64,000 nt of DNA from Codonopsis lanceolata (GCA_013146195.2 CM028377.1:69568614-69632613); one strand, 5' to 3'. Counted from the stretch's first letter, positions 23,805-36,078 are shown. Notes: a model not told the origin generated them from the sequence alone. Made by a program: numbers and translations.

Positions 23805-24380
23805 CCCACATATCTCCTTCTCAATTGGTCTTCTTCCTAATATTCGTTCCCTTTCAAAAATTTGTTCCAAAATTTAAAGCGGCAAAAACCGAAATTTTTG
23901 GCTTGATCGAGCATCCGATTTTTTAAAATTTTGATGTATTAGAGTGGAGAGCCTATGAATTAAATAAACAACTCAACTCACATCATCACTTTGATGATGG
24001 TATGCTTTCCCATTTTTTCCATTTTCTTTTCAATTAATTTAGTGTATTTTTTTGCGGTATCATTTCCCTTTTTTTATTATTTATAACTTAAAACTATGAG
24101 TATATTGATAATATTAAAAAGTGTGACAAAACTTTATTTAAATAAAAATAATTGATATAATCAAAACATATAATATAATTTTCATAAAATATAAAATTTA
24201 AATGTATAAATATTTTATTTCAATTGCGGTAAGAAAATAAAAAATAAAAAAATAGAAATATATTGATAGTTAGGTTTGTTAGTTAAGATGTCACAAATTC
24301 AAAGGGTTATATAGTGCCCATTGGAGTTGAAACTTTTTTAAAGAGGCCTAAAAGGATTTAGTGATATAAAGGATCTATTA
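23805..24380. repeat. Second, truncated copy of the 23.1-23.7 kb segment
   Basis: About 570 bp duplicate 23090-23700 in the same orientation, sharing CATCATCACTTTGATGATGG and TTGGAGTTGAAACTTTTTTA. The copy stops before the terminal inverted repeat. This suggests a second element of the same family, or a tandem duplication reaching into it. Confidence 0.8.
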
Positions 24381-25116
24381 AAACAAGAACTATCAAGTCG
24401 ATCTTCTTATTGATACATTTGGCGTTCAAGGCTTTGAAACCACGTCAAGTAGTAGTAGTCCCCGCCTACCTTAATGAGAATTAGTTTTGAAGCTTACCTA
24501 TTTCAGCTCTCTTTCGTGAGTCGTGACAGCACTTTTCTAACACCGTATGTACAATGCTTGCCTTGCACTTTTAAATTATACTCCTTCCTTTCCTAATTAA
24601 GTATTCTCTTTTGACTATTTATGTTGTGCATTAGCGGGAGCATTGAACAAGCGAAGATACAATATCAAACCCTAAACATACAAAAGTAATAACATTCGAA
24701 AATCAGAAATGCAGTCGAGCACGCCCAACCCCCCAACATGTTGTATTCTTTAGTTGCCGCACACGCTCTGTGCATTCGCGCCAAGGCTCAACCATGACCG
24801 CGACCAAATGCTGGAATCCACCGCTCGTGCCCAATGCTTCTCCACAACCGTGTCCTGCTCTAGTATTTAATCCGTCCTTAACCCCCAAAGTCCATACCTT
24901 CCAAATCTGTCCTCGAAGAACTTGAGCCATTGTCCGATAATCGAAGTTATACCATCCACAACAATTTTCAATTAAATTGATTGTTTTTCAAAAGAAAATT
25001 TGACGTGCATTTTTTATTTTTTAAACCACAAACTACATAATTTTCATGAGTACTATGTAATTACGTATATTATGATTTTGACAGAAATAAAAAAAAATAC
25101 ATGCCTAATTAATATT
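24381..25116. other. Intergenic stretch upstream of the acyltransferase
   Basis: A GC-richer island at 24700-24935 has an open frame on the minus strand, but it matches nothing I recognise and ends in AT-rich DNA. No gene is called. Confidence 0.4.
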
Positions 25117-25118
25117 TA

Positions 25119-25403
25119 CTCCCTCCGTTCCATCTAATAGTACATGTTTGAAAAATCTAATTATTAAGAGATATATAACGAGCATTAAAGTTAGTCGTAA
25201 TTACAAAAGTGATTTAGCATAATCAATATATTAATATCAAACGAGGGTAAAGTTGAAATGTTATAGAGATGCTAAAAATATTTTTTTAAATAGATTTTTA
25301 AAGCTAAGCATCCCAAAATAGTATAGTCAACTATTAATTTAATTTTAAAAAGTCAAAAAAAAAAAACCACTTGTGGAGTATTAGTATTTTGGAAGGAAGG
25401 GAG
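25119..25403. mobile_element. Stowaway-type MITE
   Basis: Inverted ends CTCCCTCCGTTCCA and, on the reverse strand, CTCCCTTCCTTCCA are flanked by TA at 25117-25118 and 25404-25405. It is 285 bp with no coding capacity and sits ~80 bp upstream of the TATA box of the acyltransferase pseudogene. Confidence 0.85.
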
Positions 25404-25480
25404 TAGTAACTTTCAGAAGTGGGGATGGGGGGCGACTTTCACACCTTTGTCTTTGATTGTTTCGAAACTGGGCAATGGGG

Positions 25481-25488
25481 TATATAAA
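25481..25488 (+). promoter_or_regulatory. TATA box of the acyltransferase pseudogene
   Basis: TATATAAA lies 264 bp before the start codon at 25752. It is the only good TATA motif between the Stowaway MITE and the coding region. Confidence 0.55.
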
Positions 25489-25751
25489 ACTTGGCTTCTA
25501 CTTCAAAGAATGTGAGAACTGAGAAGCAGAATTTAAAAATAAAAAAAGAAAGAATTTCTACTAAAAACCGGGGTGTTGGGAGTTTAGACTTGCAAGTCAA
25601 GCAGCCGGTTGTGATTTTATCTGCATATGCAAAAAGAATCCCCAGTGTATATATATATGTGTGTGTGGCGTCTACAATGTTTGCAATGCTATTGTAATAC
25701 TTTACTTACTGATCAACAACAGTACTGAGTACTGACCATATCAACTTGTGT

Positions 25752-27163
25752 ATGGATTTGTCAGTGAGCAGAGGGACAGGGGGCCTCGTAATCCAGCGGG
25801 GGCAACACCTATGGAAACTCTTGATCTATCGCGAATAGATAGATTACCAGCGTTGAGATGTAACGCCCGAACACTACACGTGTTTGGGGCATATGGTGGA
25901 GGTGGAGCAGGAGCAGCACAATTATGCGCAATATAAGGGATGCCTTGTCCAAGGCATTGGTTCCTTACTATCCTCTTGCAGGTCGGCTTAAGGATTCTGA
26001 AGAAAAAGAAATGGACAGCTTCAGATTGAATGCAACCATATGTGGGAGAAGGGGTTTGTTCACGAATGTGGAAGCATTTGCAAACTGTAAACTTGAGGAT
26101 GTTGGTTACTTTGAAGACGTCGTTTCCATCCCATTTGATAAGTTACTTGCAAATTATCATCCTCTCACTGAAACTGATCCTCCTAAAAAATGGAGCCTCT
26201 GGTTCTAATGCAGGTGAGGACTGAGGTATATATTTTGTTTCGAGTAACGAATAATTAATGATCTTGTGTTTTGACTTTTAATTAATTGTCAGGTGACAGA
26301 ATTCCAAGGAGATGGCTTTTGTTATGGGACTCACATTCTGCCACAGCATATGCGATGGTCTAGGCGCAGCGCAGTTCTTGAATGCTATTGGCGAATTTGC
26401 TAGAGGTCTCCCCAACCTCACCGTACCTCCTGTATGGCATAGGGACTTTCTTCCACAGAACCTTAACCTACCACCACCCATGCCCCTTCCCCTTGGCTTG
26501 AAATTGAATATTGATTATCAGCTAGAACAAGCTAATATAGACATTCCCCTTGATTCCATAAATCAGCTAAAGATCAACTTGTTTCGTGAGTCCAAATCTA
26601 AAAACCATTGCTCAGCCTTTGAAGTTATAGCTGCCAGTCTATGGAAGCATCGAACCCGTGCCATTTTCAACAACACAGAATTAAATACCCAATTACAAGT
26701 AAAGCTGGTCTTCTTTGCAAATTGCCGTGAGCTAATGAACCCACCATTACCTAAAGGTTTCTACGGAAACTGTTTCTTCCCAGTGAGTGTGACGGCTTCT
26801 AGCGAGACAGTCATGAGTTCACCTATCTGTGAAGTGGTTAAATTGATACAAGAGGCCAAGTTGAGGCTGCCCTTAGAATTTGAGAATTGGAGTAACAATA
26901 ACAATGAGAATGAGGACCCATTTGCACCACCTCTGGGGTACACGACCTTGTTTGTATCAGAGTGGGGGCGACTTGGATTCAATGAGGTGGACTATGGGGA
27001 GGGGAGACCACGGCAGGTTGTGCCGATGCAGGGGTCGAGCATCATACCAGTGGCTATATTTGGATCAATGCCGTACCCAAACAAAGGGATGCGGTTGATG
27101 ACATGGTGTGTGGACAAGCCCCATCTCCAACCCTTTCTTCACCACATGTCGAGTTTGATTTAG
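25752..27163 (+). pseudogene. BAHD acyltransferase, broken by four frameshifts
   Basis: BAHD enzymes move acyl groups from CoA thioesters to alcohols or amines in cytosolic specialised metabolism. The start chosen (25752) gives MDLSVSRGTGGLVI; after a one-base shift near 25795 the frame continues PMETLDLSRIDRLP. A second shift lies near 25918-25935 (before IRDALSKALVPYYPLAGRL), a third in the A run at 26185-26190, and a fourth in the T run just after 26315 (before VMGLTFCHSICDG). The family's conserved intron follows LMQ: 26214-26292, GT-AG, 79 bp. The catalytic HxxxD motif is intact (HSICDG), but the structural DFGWG motif reads DYGEG (near 26990). Three shifts adjoin homopolymers, so sequencing error could contribute, but the altered DFGWG motif also argues for decay. 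The exact substrate class cannot be told. Confidence 0.9.
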
Positions 27164-28366
27164 TTAATCAAAGTGCTTTGCTAGTGGGATGGATCATGGA
27201 TATCTGCAATTTGCAAAGTCCGTTTGAGACCATTTAATAAATAAATTGGGCCTCCCAAGCCCATCTCGCTTTTTCTTACTACTTTGTAACACATTCAACT
27301 TTTCTAGTGCGAGCTTGCTTCATTTTAATAATAATTTTCTTTTTCGAGTTTGTATCACTGTTTTCTTACTTTTCTATTCGATGAGTGATGATGACCAACT
27401 AAAAGACGAATAATTGGCCGGCAAGACAAGAGCCAAGAAGTCAGCTCTTTTGAATATTATTCCACATAAAAATTATGATTCGGCTGTACCCACCACCTCC
27501 ACAATCATCTTAATTTCAGACATCAAGTTTAAAAGATTTATTCCTTTTTTTATCCTTTGCTCTTTCTTTATGAGTAATGCTAGAGTTATTCAAATTTATG
27601 TATCAAATGATATTTTATGTGATTTACTATGAGTTAAAAAATTATGTTAACAATATAACACATAAGACGTCACATCATTTGGTGCACAAATTTGAGTGAC
27701 TCTACCATTGCTCTTTACAGAGAAATCCACAAATACGCATACATAAAGTTTTACGGAGTCCGTTCCTAAATATACTCCATCCCTTTTCTTTTCCGTAAGG
27801 AGTCTGTCACATTATTTTGAAATTTTCATAACATTTCAAATTATCCCTCTCTTTGTCTTTCTCTCTCTCTCTCTCTCTCTACCCCAGTGATGATCAATTT
27901 ATGAGATCAACTTAAGGGTCGATTAGACGACCCATGAGTTGATTAATCAACTCATGAGTGGTTTTGATAAATTCTTGAGTCGATTAATCAATCATTGAGT
28001 CATTTAATCGACTCAGTAAGGATATTTCGGAATTTTCAATTTAAATATGGTCATATAAATTTTTTTCTCATAAGTCAGAATATTTTTATATAATATTTTC
28101 TTCATTATGTTATTGAAATCTTTTCCCTTTCTTAGTTAAGAAAAAAATGTGGAATGAATGGTAATCTATTAATTTTAGTTTTATTTGATTGGAGTTTAAT
28201 TAGAAATGGCATTAAGGATAATAACCAAAATTGCAAGAGAAAAATGTAAAAATTGGTCCAAATAGAACGACAAAATTAACTATTATTCAAGAGTGATGTA
28301 TACTTGCTACAATAGTACAGTATATTGCTTTCGTTAACACTAACTTTTTCCGTGTCCGTGTGTGTA

Positions 28367-28414
<48 letters not shown>

Positions 28415-28712
28415 CAGGGAACAAAATTAAAAATAACCCAACCCCCAACTTTTTGTGCACGTGTTTACGGAGAGGGGAGGGGTGGGGGAAAAGCAAATTA
28501 ACTAGTACCCTTTGATTTGATGACATTAGTGTTTTTTATTCCATTTTAAAATAAGTACCCTTTTTTGTTTTCTTAGAAATGTCTTTAAACAAATTGTCAA
28601 TAGTTCTCCATAATATCATTATTAATTGTGGATACCAAAAACCCTAGTAATTTGACCATCAATAAACACTCGCCTCCTTTGTTTCAAATTGAGTATAAGA
28701 TCAAATAAGGTT
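27164..28712. other. Downstream intergenic region
   Basis: AATAAATAAA-type polyadenylation signals occur near 27236-27246. A Stowaway fragment begins near 27770, a (TC)n tract lies at about 27860-27881 and a (GA)n tract at about 28377-28408. No further gene is supported before the retrotransposon LTR. Confidence 0.55.
27904..28016. repeat. Cluster of palindromic GATTAATC units
   Basis: The perfect 18-bp palindrome GAGTTGATTAATCAACTC is followed by variants built on GAGTCGATTAATCAA and TTTAATCGACTCAG, about 25-35 bp apart, with a diverged unit (GTCGATTAGACGACCC) in front. Confidence 0.7.
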
Positions 28713-29552
28713 TGATCACGTCACGAAGACGGGGTGACTGAGCTGGCAGTCCACGTAATGGACCTGAGCTGACGTGTCCGGCCCTTGGTGGTCACGTCGG
28801 TGTACGTGGGTACCGGAGGTACCGACTTGCTGAGGATATCTGGGCTTTGGTTGATGATCTTTGTTGGTGGGTACCTGAAAGCAAGACTACCGTTAGGGTG
28901 CTGGGGTTTTCCCAGCTACAGCCCTCAGGTGTGAGAGTCAGTAACAAGGTAATATATGGTATGCCGGAGCTAGGCGTTCCCTTAACTTCCGGTCAGTGTA
29001 TAGAGAGTAATCTCTTTGTGTATTGTCTATCACCAGCAGTATAATAAGTTTGCAATCTTAAGTTTATCTTACCTTTCTTGAAGGGAAAGGCTTCCTTTTA
29101 TAGTAGCCTAGATTTGGGATCATGATTGGTATGAGGGTCCCAACTGGTGGGACTTGTTCCCTGGCTCGGCTTCTACCGGGCGGTTCTCCCGAGTGGTCAG
29201 CCGGTTGTGTATGCGTGAGGATTGTAGGCGGTGAGTAAGCCGATAAGGTATGGCGGCTTGCATGGCTTGCTCGGCTCTTGTGGGGAAGGCACACGGATGC
29301 TATGCATGTGCTACGGGCTAAACCCGCGTTTATCCCGAGAACCGTCGGCCGAGCATAGTGATCCTCGACCATATGGTGGGTGTTGATTCATGGTTGCCGG
29401 CTGTTATGGTCGCCCGCATTTCGCCTGTTGGTTAGTGATTGTCGATGATGACTGACTGGGGAATGGTCTTCGGCCCTTGGTGGGACCAGATCAAGTCTAG
29501 CTGGAATCCACGTGGTCGGTCCACGTAGGGGGACCCAGGTCGGGTCCCATCA
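28713..29552 (-). repeat. Element 1 3' LTR
   Basis: An 840-bp LTR; on the sense strand it starts TGATGGGACCCGACC and ends CGTGATCA. A TATA box (TATAAAAGG, minus strand, 29102-29094) marks the promoter. It matches the LTR at 46011-46859 along its length with scattered substitutions and small indels. Confidence 0.92.
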
Positions 29553-29567
29553 ATAGCCCCCGAGTTT
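29553..29567 (-). promoter_or_regulatory. Polypurine tract of element 1
   Basis: On the minus strand ACTCGGGGGCTAT directly precedes the 3' LTR. The core GGGGGCTA is shared with element 2 at 50003-50020. Confidence 0.75.
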
Positions 29568-29977
29568 CCAAGTGCGAGGATTTATCCTTAGCTTGGAAAG
29601 TCTATTGAATATCACGCCGATTTGTTCGCTCGAATCTTCGCTTGATTCCTTGATTCTTCTGCTTTGTATGGTCGCTAGCCTTGATTGCCCGCTTGGTCGA
29701 GTACTTATAGTCGACCATATTATTGCCGAGGATAGTTGAGTAATTAGTGGAATTTTTCTTGGAAATTGATCCGCCGTATGCATTAAATGCACGGTAATCG
29801 AGGGGTCGTAGGTAATCATTTGTCATGTCCTTTCCCAAAATGCGACGGCCCAAAGGACCGAAACGTCGTCGGCTTTGCGTATTTTTGTGCATAGTGCCCG
29901 CCACGTGTCGACCGGAGGATGGTTTGGTAAAGGGGATCCGCGTGTTTTTGGTCGGGTCGACCCGCAAATCGGGTTGA

Positions 29978-29984
29978 TATAAAA
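29978..29984 (+). promoter_or_regulatory. TATA box for the antisense ORF of element 1
   Basis: TATAAAA on the plus strand is followed by a pyrimidine-rich stretch typical of a plant start region and, 400 bp later, by the ATG at 30383. It lies outside the LTR, so the extra ORF could have its own promoter. Confidence 0.5.
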
Positions 29985-30382
29985 TCACGATTTTTCCTGG
30001 TTTTTCATTCACTCTTCTTCTACACTCTTCCTTCTCTTCGAATTCCTCAAATAGGCGAAAAAACTTCTCGCTACTCTTTCCCTTTCTCGACACTTCCAAC
30101 CGCTTTCTTTGCTCTAAAATCCTAGTATTCCGTGTTCGCCATCTCTTCCTCTTCTTTTGATACGATTTCTTGGGTTTTGACTTTGTTTTGAGCTTTTTCG
30201 GTTTTTGCGCTTTTTCCTATCTCTAGCTTCCTAGACACCGGAGTTTTTTCTTTGGCGCCTCTCTTTTCCCCGGTCCTCGCTCAAACTCCCGCTTTTCTTT
30301 GCTCTCCTCGACCTCCCAAGCTGTACTTCTTCTTTCTTTTACTCGCCTCCTCGATTCGTTAGGCCTCTAGGGTTAGGTTTTT

Positions 30383-33271
30383 ATGAGCCCCTGTACGCTT
30401 TTTCTCTTTTTGCCCCGAGCGAAACCTCTTCTTCATCCTCGCCCAACTCCTCGACTGCCTATCAGAAATATGAGGACAAAACACGTTAGCCCAGAGCCAG
30501 CGTATGCCCGATCTCCTACGACCAAAAGGTTATACTCGCAGACGGATGGTGCTTGGTCGCTGATACTACCGAGCCAAGCGGTGACACTGCTGGTCGCCGG
30601 TGGCTATAGCAGGGAAGATTTACCCACTCTCTCCGACGAAGGATGTGCCGGCGAGGACATCCCTGGGCGCATATGTTGGTATGTTCGAGTACGACCTCGC
30701 CCTCCCAGATCTTTTAATCAAGATTACCGCGAGGCGATCGCCCAGGACATAGTTGAGGCGAACAAGGCCCTGGCCGCCGAAAAACGAGGGGAGAGCTCGT
30801 CAGCTGCCGGAATTTCGGGTGAGGCCGACGAAGTCCCTGCTCGAAGAACACTGAGGGAGTGGAGGAATAATATCTATCCTCCCGACGTAGACAACTGGGA
30901 TGATCAATTCAATCATAGTCGGAAGATTTTCCGGGGATTCGCCCCCAATAATTTGGTTAGCATGGATGAGCTGAGAGCGATGACGGATAAAGTAGGGTTT
31001 TACATTTCATTCTTTGATGCCGGTCTTCGCTTGCCACTCGATCCCTCTGTGCGACCTTTTAGAGGAAGCCTGCTCACCCCTCGACCTCTCGCTAACCTCA
31101 TCGATATTTGATCTCTTTGCGCTGGTCCGATGCTCGGATTCGAGCCGACCCCGCCTCTTCTTACCTATTTTGCAAGTGACTAAGTCGATGAAGCGCCTTC
31201 ATTGCAAACACCATAACCGGGGAATTAACCTGTTCGCCAAGCCTCCTGGGAAAACCGGTCATTGGGACGAGAAGGTCCTGTTAGTAGAGGGTAGATATGG
31301 GTGGAATTTCCCCGTGCCTCGCCTTTCAAATGAAGGGGTCAAGTCCCTCTCCCTCACCGCGACTTTAGACGAGTATGAGGAGGCTGCTCGTAAGGCTATC
31401 GAGGATTTCCTTGGAGTAAGAGGAAGGGGGCCTGCTCGAGTTTTTGACTGGAATGCGATAAGTGTCGACGAGAGTTTGTTGAGGATGGTCGGAATGACGA
31501 CCAAGAGGTTTAAGGGGCTGGATGTTCGATGTGAAGTTCCCGAGTACATCCAGTACCCCGGGTGGTCGATGCACGAGGGAAATAAATTCCAGTCGGACTG
31601 CCCTCAGTGCCAAGAAAATACATTCTTCCTCGAAGGCTGTGGAAGTACATATCATTACTTTGTAGCTTTTTACTTGAGTTTTCTTCTCGTAGCTTTTCTT
31701 TGATAATTTTTGGACTCATCTTGACTGACTTTTCTGTTTGTTTCAGATATGATCGATATAGATGCCCTCACGGGAAAATCAGCCAGCGCGACTGGGGTTA
31801 CTCGTCGAACCGTTAGGGATGCTGTGGCCGACCCAAAAAGGCCTACCCGCCCCCCCGCCTCGCCGACGAGCAAGGGGTGGGGTCTTCGGCTGCCCAAGGT
31901 GTGGCTCCTCGCCGAGCTCCGGCCAAGGTGAATCCTCGGGGAAGAAGTAAGCCCCCGGCCCCGACCAAAAGAATTTCTGAGCCCAGTGCTGCCCCACTAA
32001 GCCTATCTCCACCGAGCATGCTCCTGCCCCTTCTCAAAGAAAGCGGCAGCTGATCGTGGATGCCTTCGAGGAAGACGAAGAAAGCACAGAGAAAATATCT
32101 GCTCGTCCCCCGCCCGAGAAAAAACAAAAGGGCAAAGGCAAATCTATATCTTCGTCGGCAAGTGAAGAAACAGTCCCATGGCTGAGGGATGATTTTGTGG
32201 GGCCGACCACCAGAGCTGCAGGGACCCAGCTCGCCAAGGATTTTGCGGATATCCCGGTCCTTCCAAAATTTTGACGTTTGTCGTCGTGATTCCCCCATGG
32301 CCTTAGCAAGGGCTAGTTGTTCGAGCTCAGTTGGGGATATGGTCGGATTGCCAACTCTCTGCCCCGCCGAGGGCATGGGACGAATTGGTCTATGCATGAG
32401 CGAGGTAATGTTCCTTGCCTTTTTTTTTTTTTTTTGTCGATTGTCTTTTACTAATATTCGTTGTATTTTCTGTAGATCTGCTCTTTTGTATCTTCGCTGG
32501 CCACTCGAGCCGACGCCTCTGCTATCGAGGTCGACAAGTTGAAAGCTCAGGCCGAAGTTGACAAAGACGAGCTTGAGCTTTTGCAGGGTCAAGTGGCCTC
32601 CCTGACAAGCGAGCATGCGAAGGGAAAAGCCCGCTTGAAGAGTCTTCGCCAAAATAAACCGCCTGAATGAAGCCAAGGATTCGGCTGACGCTCGCACTTT
32701 TGTTGCTGAAAAGAATGCCAAAGATGCCGAGGGGAGGAGAGCCGTGGTCGAGCAGGAGTTGGCCGAGCTGAGGGTCAGAGTTGCTAGTTTAGAGGGAGAG
32801 GTCGAGGGTGCAAAGGCCGCGACCTTCAAGTCTTTCGAGGGGACTGATGCCTTTAATAACGAAATTGTCGTCTACTATGACCGAGCAATTCGGCATATGC
32901 TTCGAGTAGCCGCCGCTCTGGATGAGTCTGGGCACCATAGTCGAATGGGGTAGTGAAAATTTTGCGGCGATGCCGCTGCAAGGGCATGAGATGATCCCTT
33001 TACCGAGGAAGAGATGGCGATGCGCGCAACGGACGTTATACAACATGGAGGAACGGGTGCCACCCACCCCATGGTCGCTGATGTAATAGCCCTTACAAAG
33101 CAAGTTGAGCAAGGCGAGGAAGTGGACTTCGACCTGCACTCAAACTTAGACAATTCATGGGCGAGGGCGAACATTCCAACCGAGCCGAAGTTCGAGGTCG
33201 CATCCTCGCCGAGCAAAGATGGTCTTCCTTCGCCTCCTCGTGAGACCGAGGTCGTCAATCTCCCTGAGTAG
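30383..33271 (+). pseudogene. Antisense extra ORF of a Tat element (gene23-like)
   Basis: On the strand opposite gag-pol, between pol and the 3' LTR, lies a multi-exon ORF. Tat elements such as maize Grande are known to carry such an antisense gene; its function is unknown. Segment 1 (30383-31111) is acidic and Arg-rich; a frameshift near 31080 moves the frame to the segment with GKTGHWDEKVLLVEGRYGWNFPV (to about 31630). Exon 2 opens at 31747 after TTTGTTTCAG and encodes a basic proline-rich stretch starting MIDIDALTGKSAS, itself frameshifted. An intron at 32405-32475 (GAG|GTAATG...TGTAG) precedes exon 3, which encodes a heptad-rich coiled coil (32530-32830) and ends EVVNLPE at 33271. Several frameshifts make it a pseudogene here. 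Confidence 0.72.
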
Positions 33272-33514
33272 CATCTCATTTTACCTCGCTGCGCCGAGTA
33301 ATCGTAGGCGAGTGTGCCTTTATTTCAGAACAATCTTTATGTTTGTAAAAATTTTTGTTTATTTGTCTTAATCGCTTTTAAATTTAGCTATATATGAATG
33401 AGTTGACTTGTTTGCTTTTTTCTTAGCCTTTATTCCTAACTATGCTCGCGTGTCGAGGATAGTTAAAGCTAAGCACGCTCAACAATCGCTTTTTTCCTTG
33501 TATCTTGATCCTAG

Positions 33515-33715
33515 AACTCTCCCTCCTCCGACGAGGATGGGAATAAGTACTTTGACTTATTTATCATTTTGTTGGCCTTCCTCGCTTAGCGAGGATAAGG
33601 TCTTTTTCCCACCTCCGTACGAGGTTGGGATGAGTAAACTCATTTGTCGCTTTTTGTTGGCCTTCCTCGTATACCGAGGATAAGGTCTTTTTCCCACCTC
33701 CGCATTTAGGATGGG
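33515..33715. repeat. ~75-bp minisatellite between pol and antisense ORF (copy 2)
   Basis: Three units share CGAGGATAAGGTCTTT and CCCACCTCCG(T)ACGAGG. The same array occurs at 39770-39990 in the other copy. Confidence 0.75.
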
Positions 33716-33814
33716 TCCTATTGCATCTCCGCTCGAGAATGAAAATAGGTAGTTACACAATCTTTCGTAAAATAAAGCTTATCATTCACTAATCTTGCAA
33801 AAAGGTTACATCAA

Positions 33815-34636
33815 TGATAGTATGCCTTGAGATGATCGTGCCAAGGATTTTTAAAAGGTGTGCCATCTAGCTCTACCAACCTATAGGTCCCTCTTTACAA
33901 GGCTAGTTATTCCGAATGGACCCTCCCAATTTGGAGACAACTTATTTCGCCTTTCGCCTCAGAGCTTCAATCTTTCTCATAACCAAATCTCCGACTAAAG
34001 GTTCTCGATCTAACTTTTTGTCGTGGTGGATCTTCGTAAGCTTCTTGTAGTTGATCATTCTCGAAGTCGGCCTCTAGTCGCTTTTTCGAGGTTATCCAGA
34101 TCGAGCCGCCTCGATAAATCATTTTGTTGTTGGTCGAATAAAGTAACCCGAATGGTAGGAAGGGCTAGCTCGACCGAGCCATTGCTTCCGAGCCATATGT
34201 TAATGCAAACGGGTTTCACCAAGAGATCCTCGCGCCGATGTTCTAATTCCCCACAAAGACGATTGGTAATCGCTCTAACCAACTTCCCTTTTTCTCGCCT
34301 AAATTTCGCTCAAAGCGTGCATGATCTTCTTATTTCCTCGCTCGCTCGCCATTGCCCCATGGATGAGCTACCGAAGACATTCTCGTGTTTAACGCTTAGC
34401 CGATCACATTTTGTCAGAATTTTTGGAGAATTGCGTGTCGTGGTCGAGACGATCATCCGAGGAAGTCCGAAACGGCAAAAAATCTGCTCATAGGTAAACC
34501 CGATCGCCTCGATCTCTGCTATGCTAGCTGCTGGCTTTGCTTCTATCCATTTAGTGAAGTAGTCGATCGCTACTATCACATACTCGCACCCATATTTTGC
34601 TTTGGGAAAAGGACCAATAAGATCGATTCCCCACAT
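33815..34636 (-). pseudogene. Integrase fragment, element 1 copy 2
   Basis: The retroviral-type integrase core begins MWGIDLIGPFPKAKYGCEYVIV at 34636. Its first catalytic Asp region is intact, but the DHGTQF region of the second Asp is changed to a VSTTTRNSP stretch and the segment carrying the catalytic Glu is frameshifted. C-terminal pieces follow at 34282-34055 and down to about 33815. It is not functional as read. Confidence 0.85.
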
Positions 34637-34637
34637 G

Positions 34638-35318
34638 TCAAAGCGGCCAAGCCGCCACTATCGGAGTTTGTAAGACCGAGGGTACGCGAGGAATGTTTGC
34701 AAATCTTTGACATTTATCACACTTCCTTACATATTCCATCCTCTCCTCATACTCTACCAATAGTAACCGTGGAAATTCATTTTGTCTCGACAGGTCCTCG
34801 CCTGTGGTGTCCTCCGTGACTCGCCTCATGAACTTCTCGCCAAAGAAATCATTCACCATTTCTGGTCGTATGCATCGAAGGAGAGGCTTAGTATTCGACC
34901 GCTTGTAAAGCATGCCTCCAATAACCGAGTATCTACATGCTCGGTTTCTGATAATTTGGGCTTCATTCTTCCCTTCTCGTAAAGTATCCCTTTCAATGTA
35001 GTCTTTAATGTCGTCGATCCAACATCTTGGAGCTTCATCGACGACCATAATTTCTTCATAGCTAATGGTCGGGATCCCGAGGAACATGAGCTCGATATAG
35101 AGGGACCTCTTCGCCTTCCGAGGATGCAATTTTAGAGAGATGATCCGCCGAATTTCTCTAAGGATCTGCTCTAATTCCCAATACTTGAAACGAGTCAACA
35201 GTTGCTGTGTCAATTGCTGGTATTTAGCCAATATTGGGTGATTTGCTTCGTATTCACCCAGTATTTGTTTTACCACCAACTGAGAGTCGCTGCAGATCAC
35301 TATATTTTCAGCCCCCAA
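34638..35318 (-). pseudogene. Archaeal-type RNase H end and integrase zinc-binding region, copy 2
   Basis: A 226-residue open frame starts GAENIVICSDSQLVVKQI, the end of the additional archaeal-type RNase H typical of Tat elements. It continues through a linker to YVRKCDKCQRFANIPR, the Cys pair of the integrase HHCC zinc finger. A frameshift separates it from the integrase core. Confidence 0.85.
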
Positions 35319-36070
35319 GGCTAATGCGAGCTCGATTCCAAATGATCAAGGCTTCATACTCCCGGTTATTCGATGTTTTGAACTCGAATCTTAAAGCCAT
35401 GTCGATTTCTCCCGAATCCGTGGATACTCAACGCCAATCCAGCCTCCACTTTTCTCGCTCCTCGCAGATCCATCTACAAACAAGGTCCAAAATATAAGTG
35501 GCCTTGTTTTTGTTTGCTCGACCGATGTCGCCGCTTCTATGCCGCCGGTGATTTGTCGAGCACTTTCTTGCTCGCCTTCCGCCGAGTAAACGAGGTCTCG
35601 CCTATAAAGTCGGCCAAGACTTGCGCCGGATCGCTTTTTCCGGCCTCATAGCCGATGTCATACCCTCGAAAGCTCTATCGACCACTTCAACATCCCGCCC
35701 GCCATATCGGGTTTATGCATAATTTTTCTCAAAGGAAAATCTGTACACTATGATCGCTGCGCCCGAAGTAAGCTTTTAATTTTCGCAAAGAATGATCAAA
35801 GCGAGAACCAATTTTTCAACTTCCAAATATCTCCCTTCCACATCCGTAAGTGCATGAGAAACGAGTAGATCGGCCTCGAATGTTGTCTTCCTTCTCGACC
35901 AAGATCAAGGGCCGAGTCCGATGCAGCCAAGTAAATGTACAACTTTTCTTCTGTATTGGGATACCGAGGAGTGGTGGTCGGCCTAGATACTCTCGAGTTC
36001 TTCAAAAGCTTTGTGCAATCCTTTGTCCACTCAAATTTTCTCGCCTCCTTTCAATACCTTAAAAAGGGTA
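35319..36070 (-). pseudogene. RNase H region of pol, copy 2 (heavily frameshifted)
   Basis: The sequence aligns with the RNase H region of copy 1 at 41486-42300. Recognisable pieces lie at 36005-35796, where the segment corresponding to SHALTDVEGRYLEVEKL is out of frame. No long open frame remains. Confidence 0.7.
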
Positions 36071-36078
36071 GGCTCTTT

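Noticed and set aside
24703..24930. 75-residue minus-strand frame in a GC-richer island
   Set aside because: No recognised family, no flanking exons or promoter.
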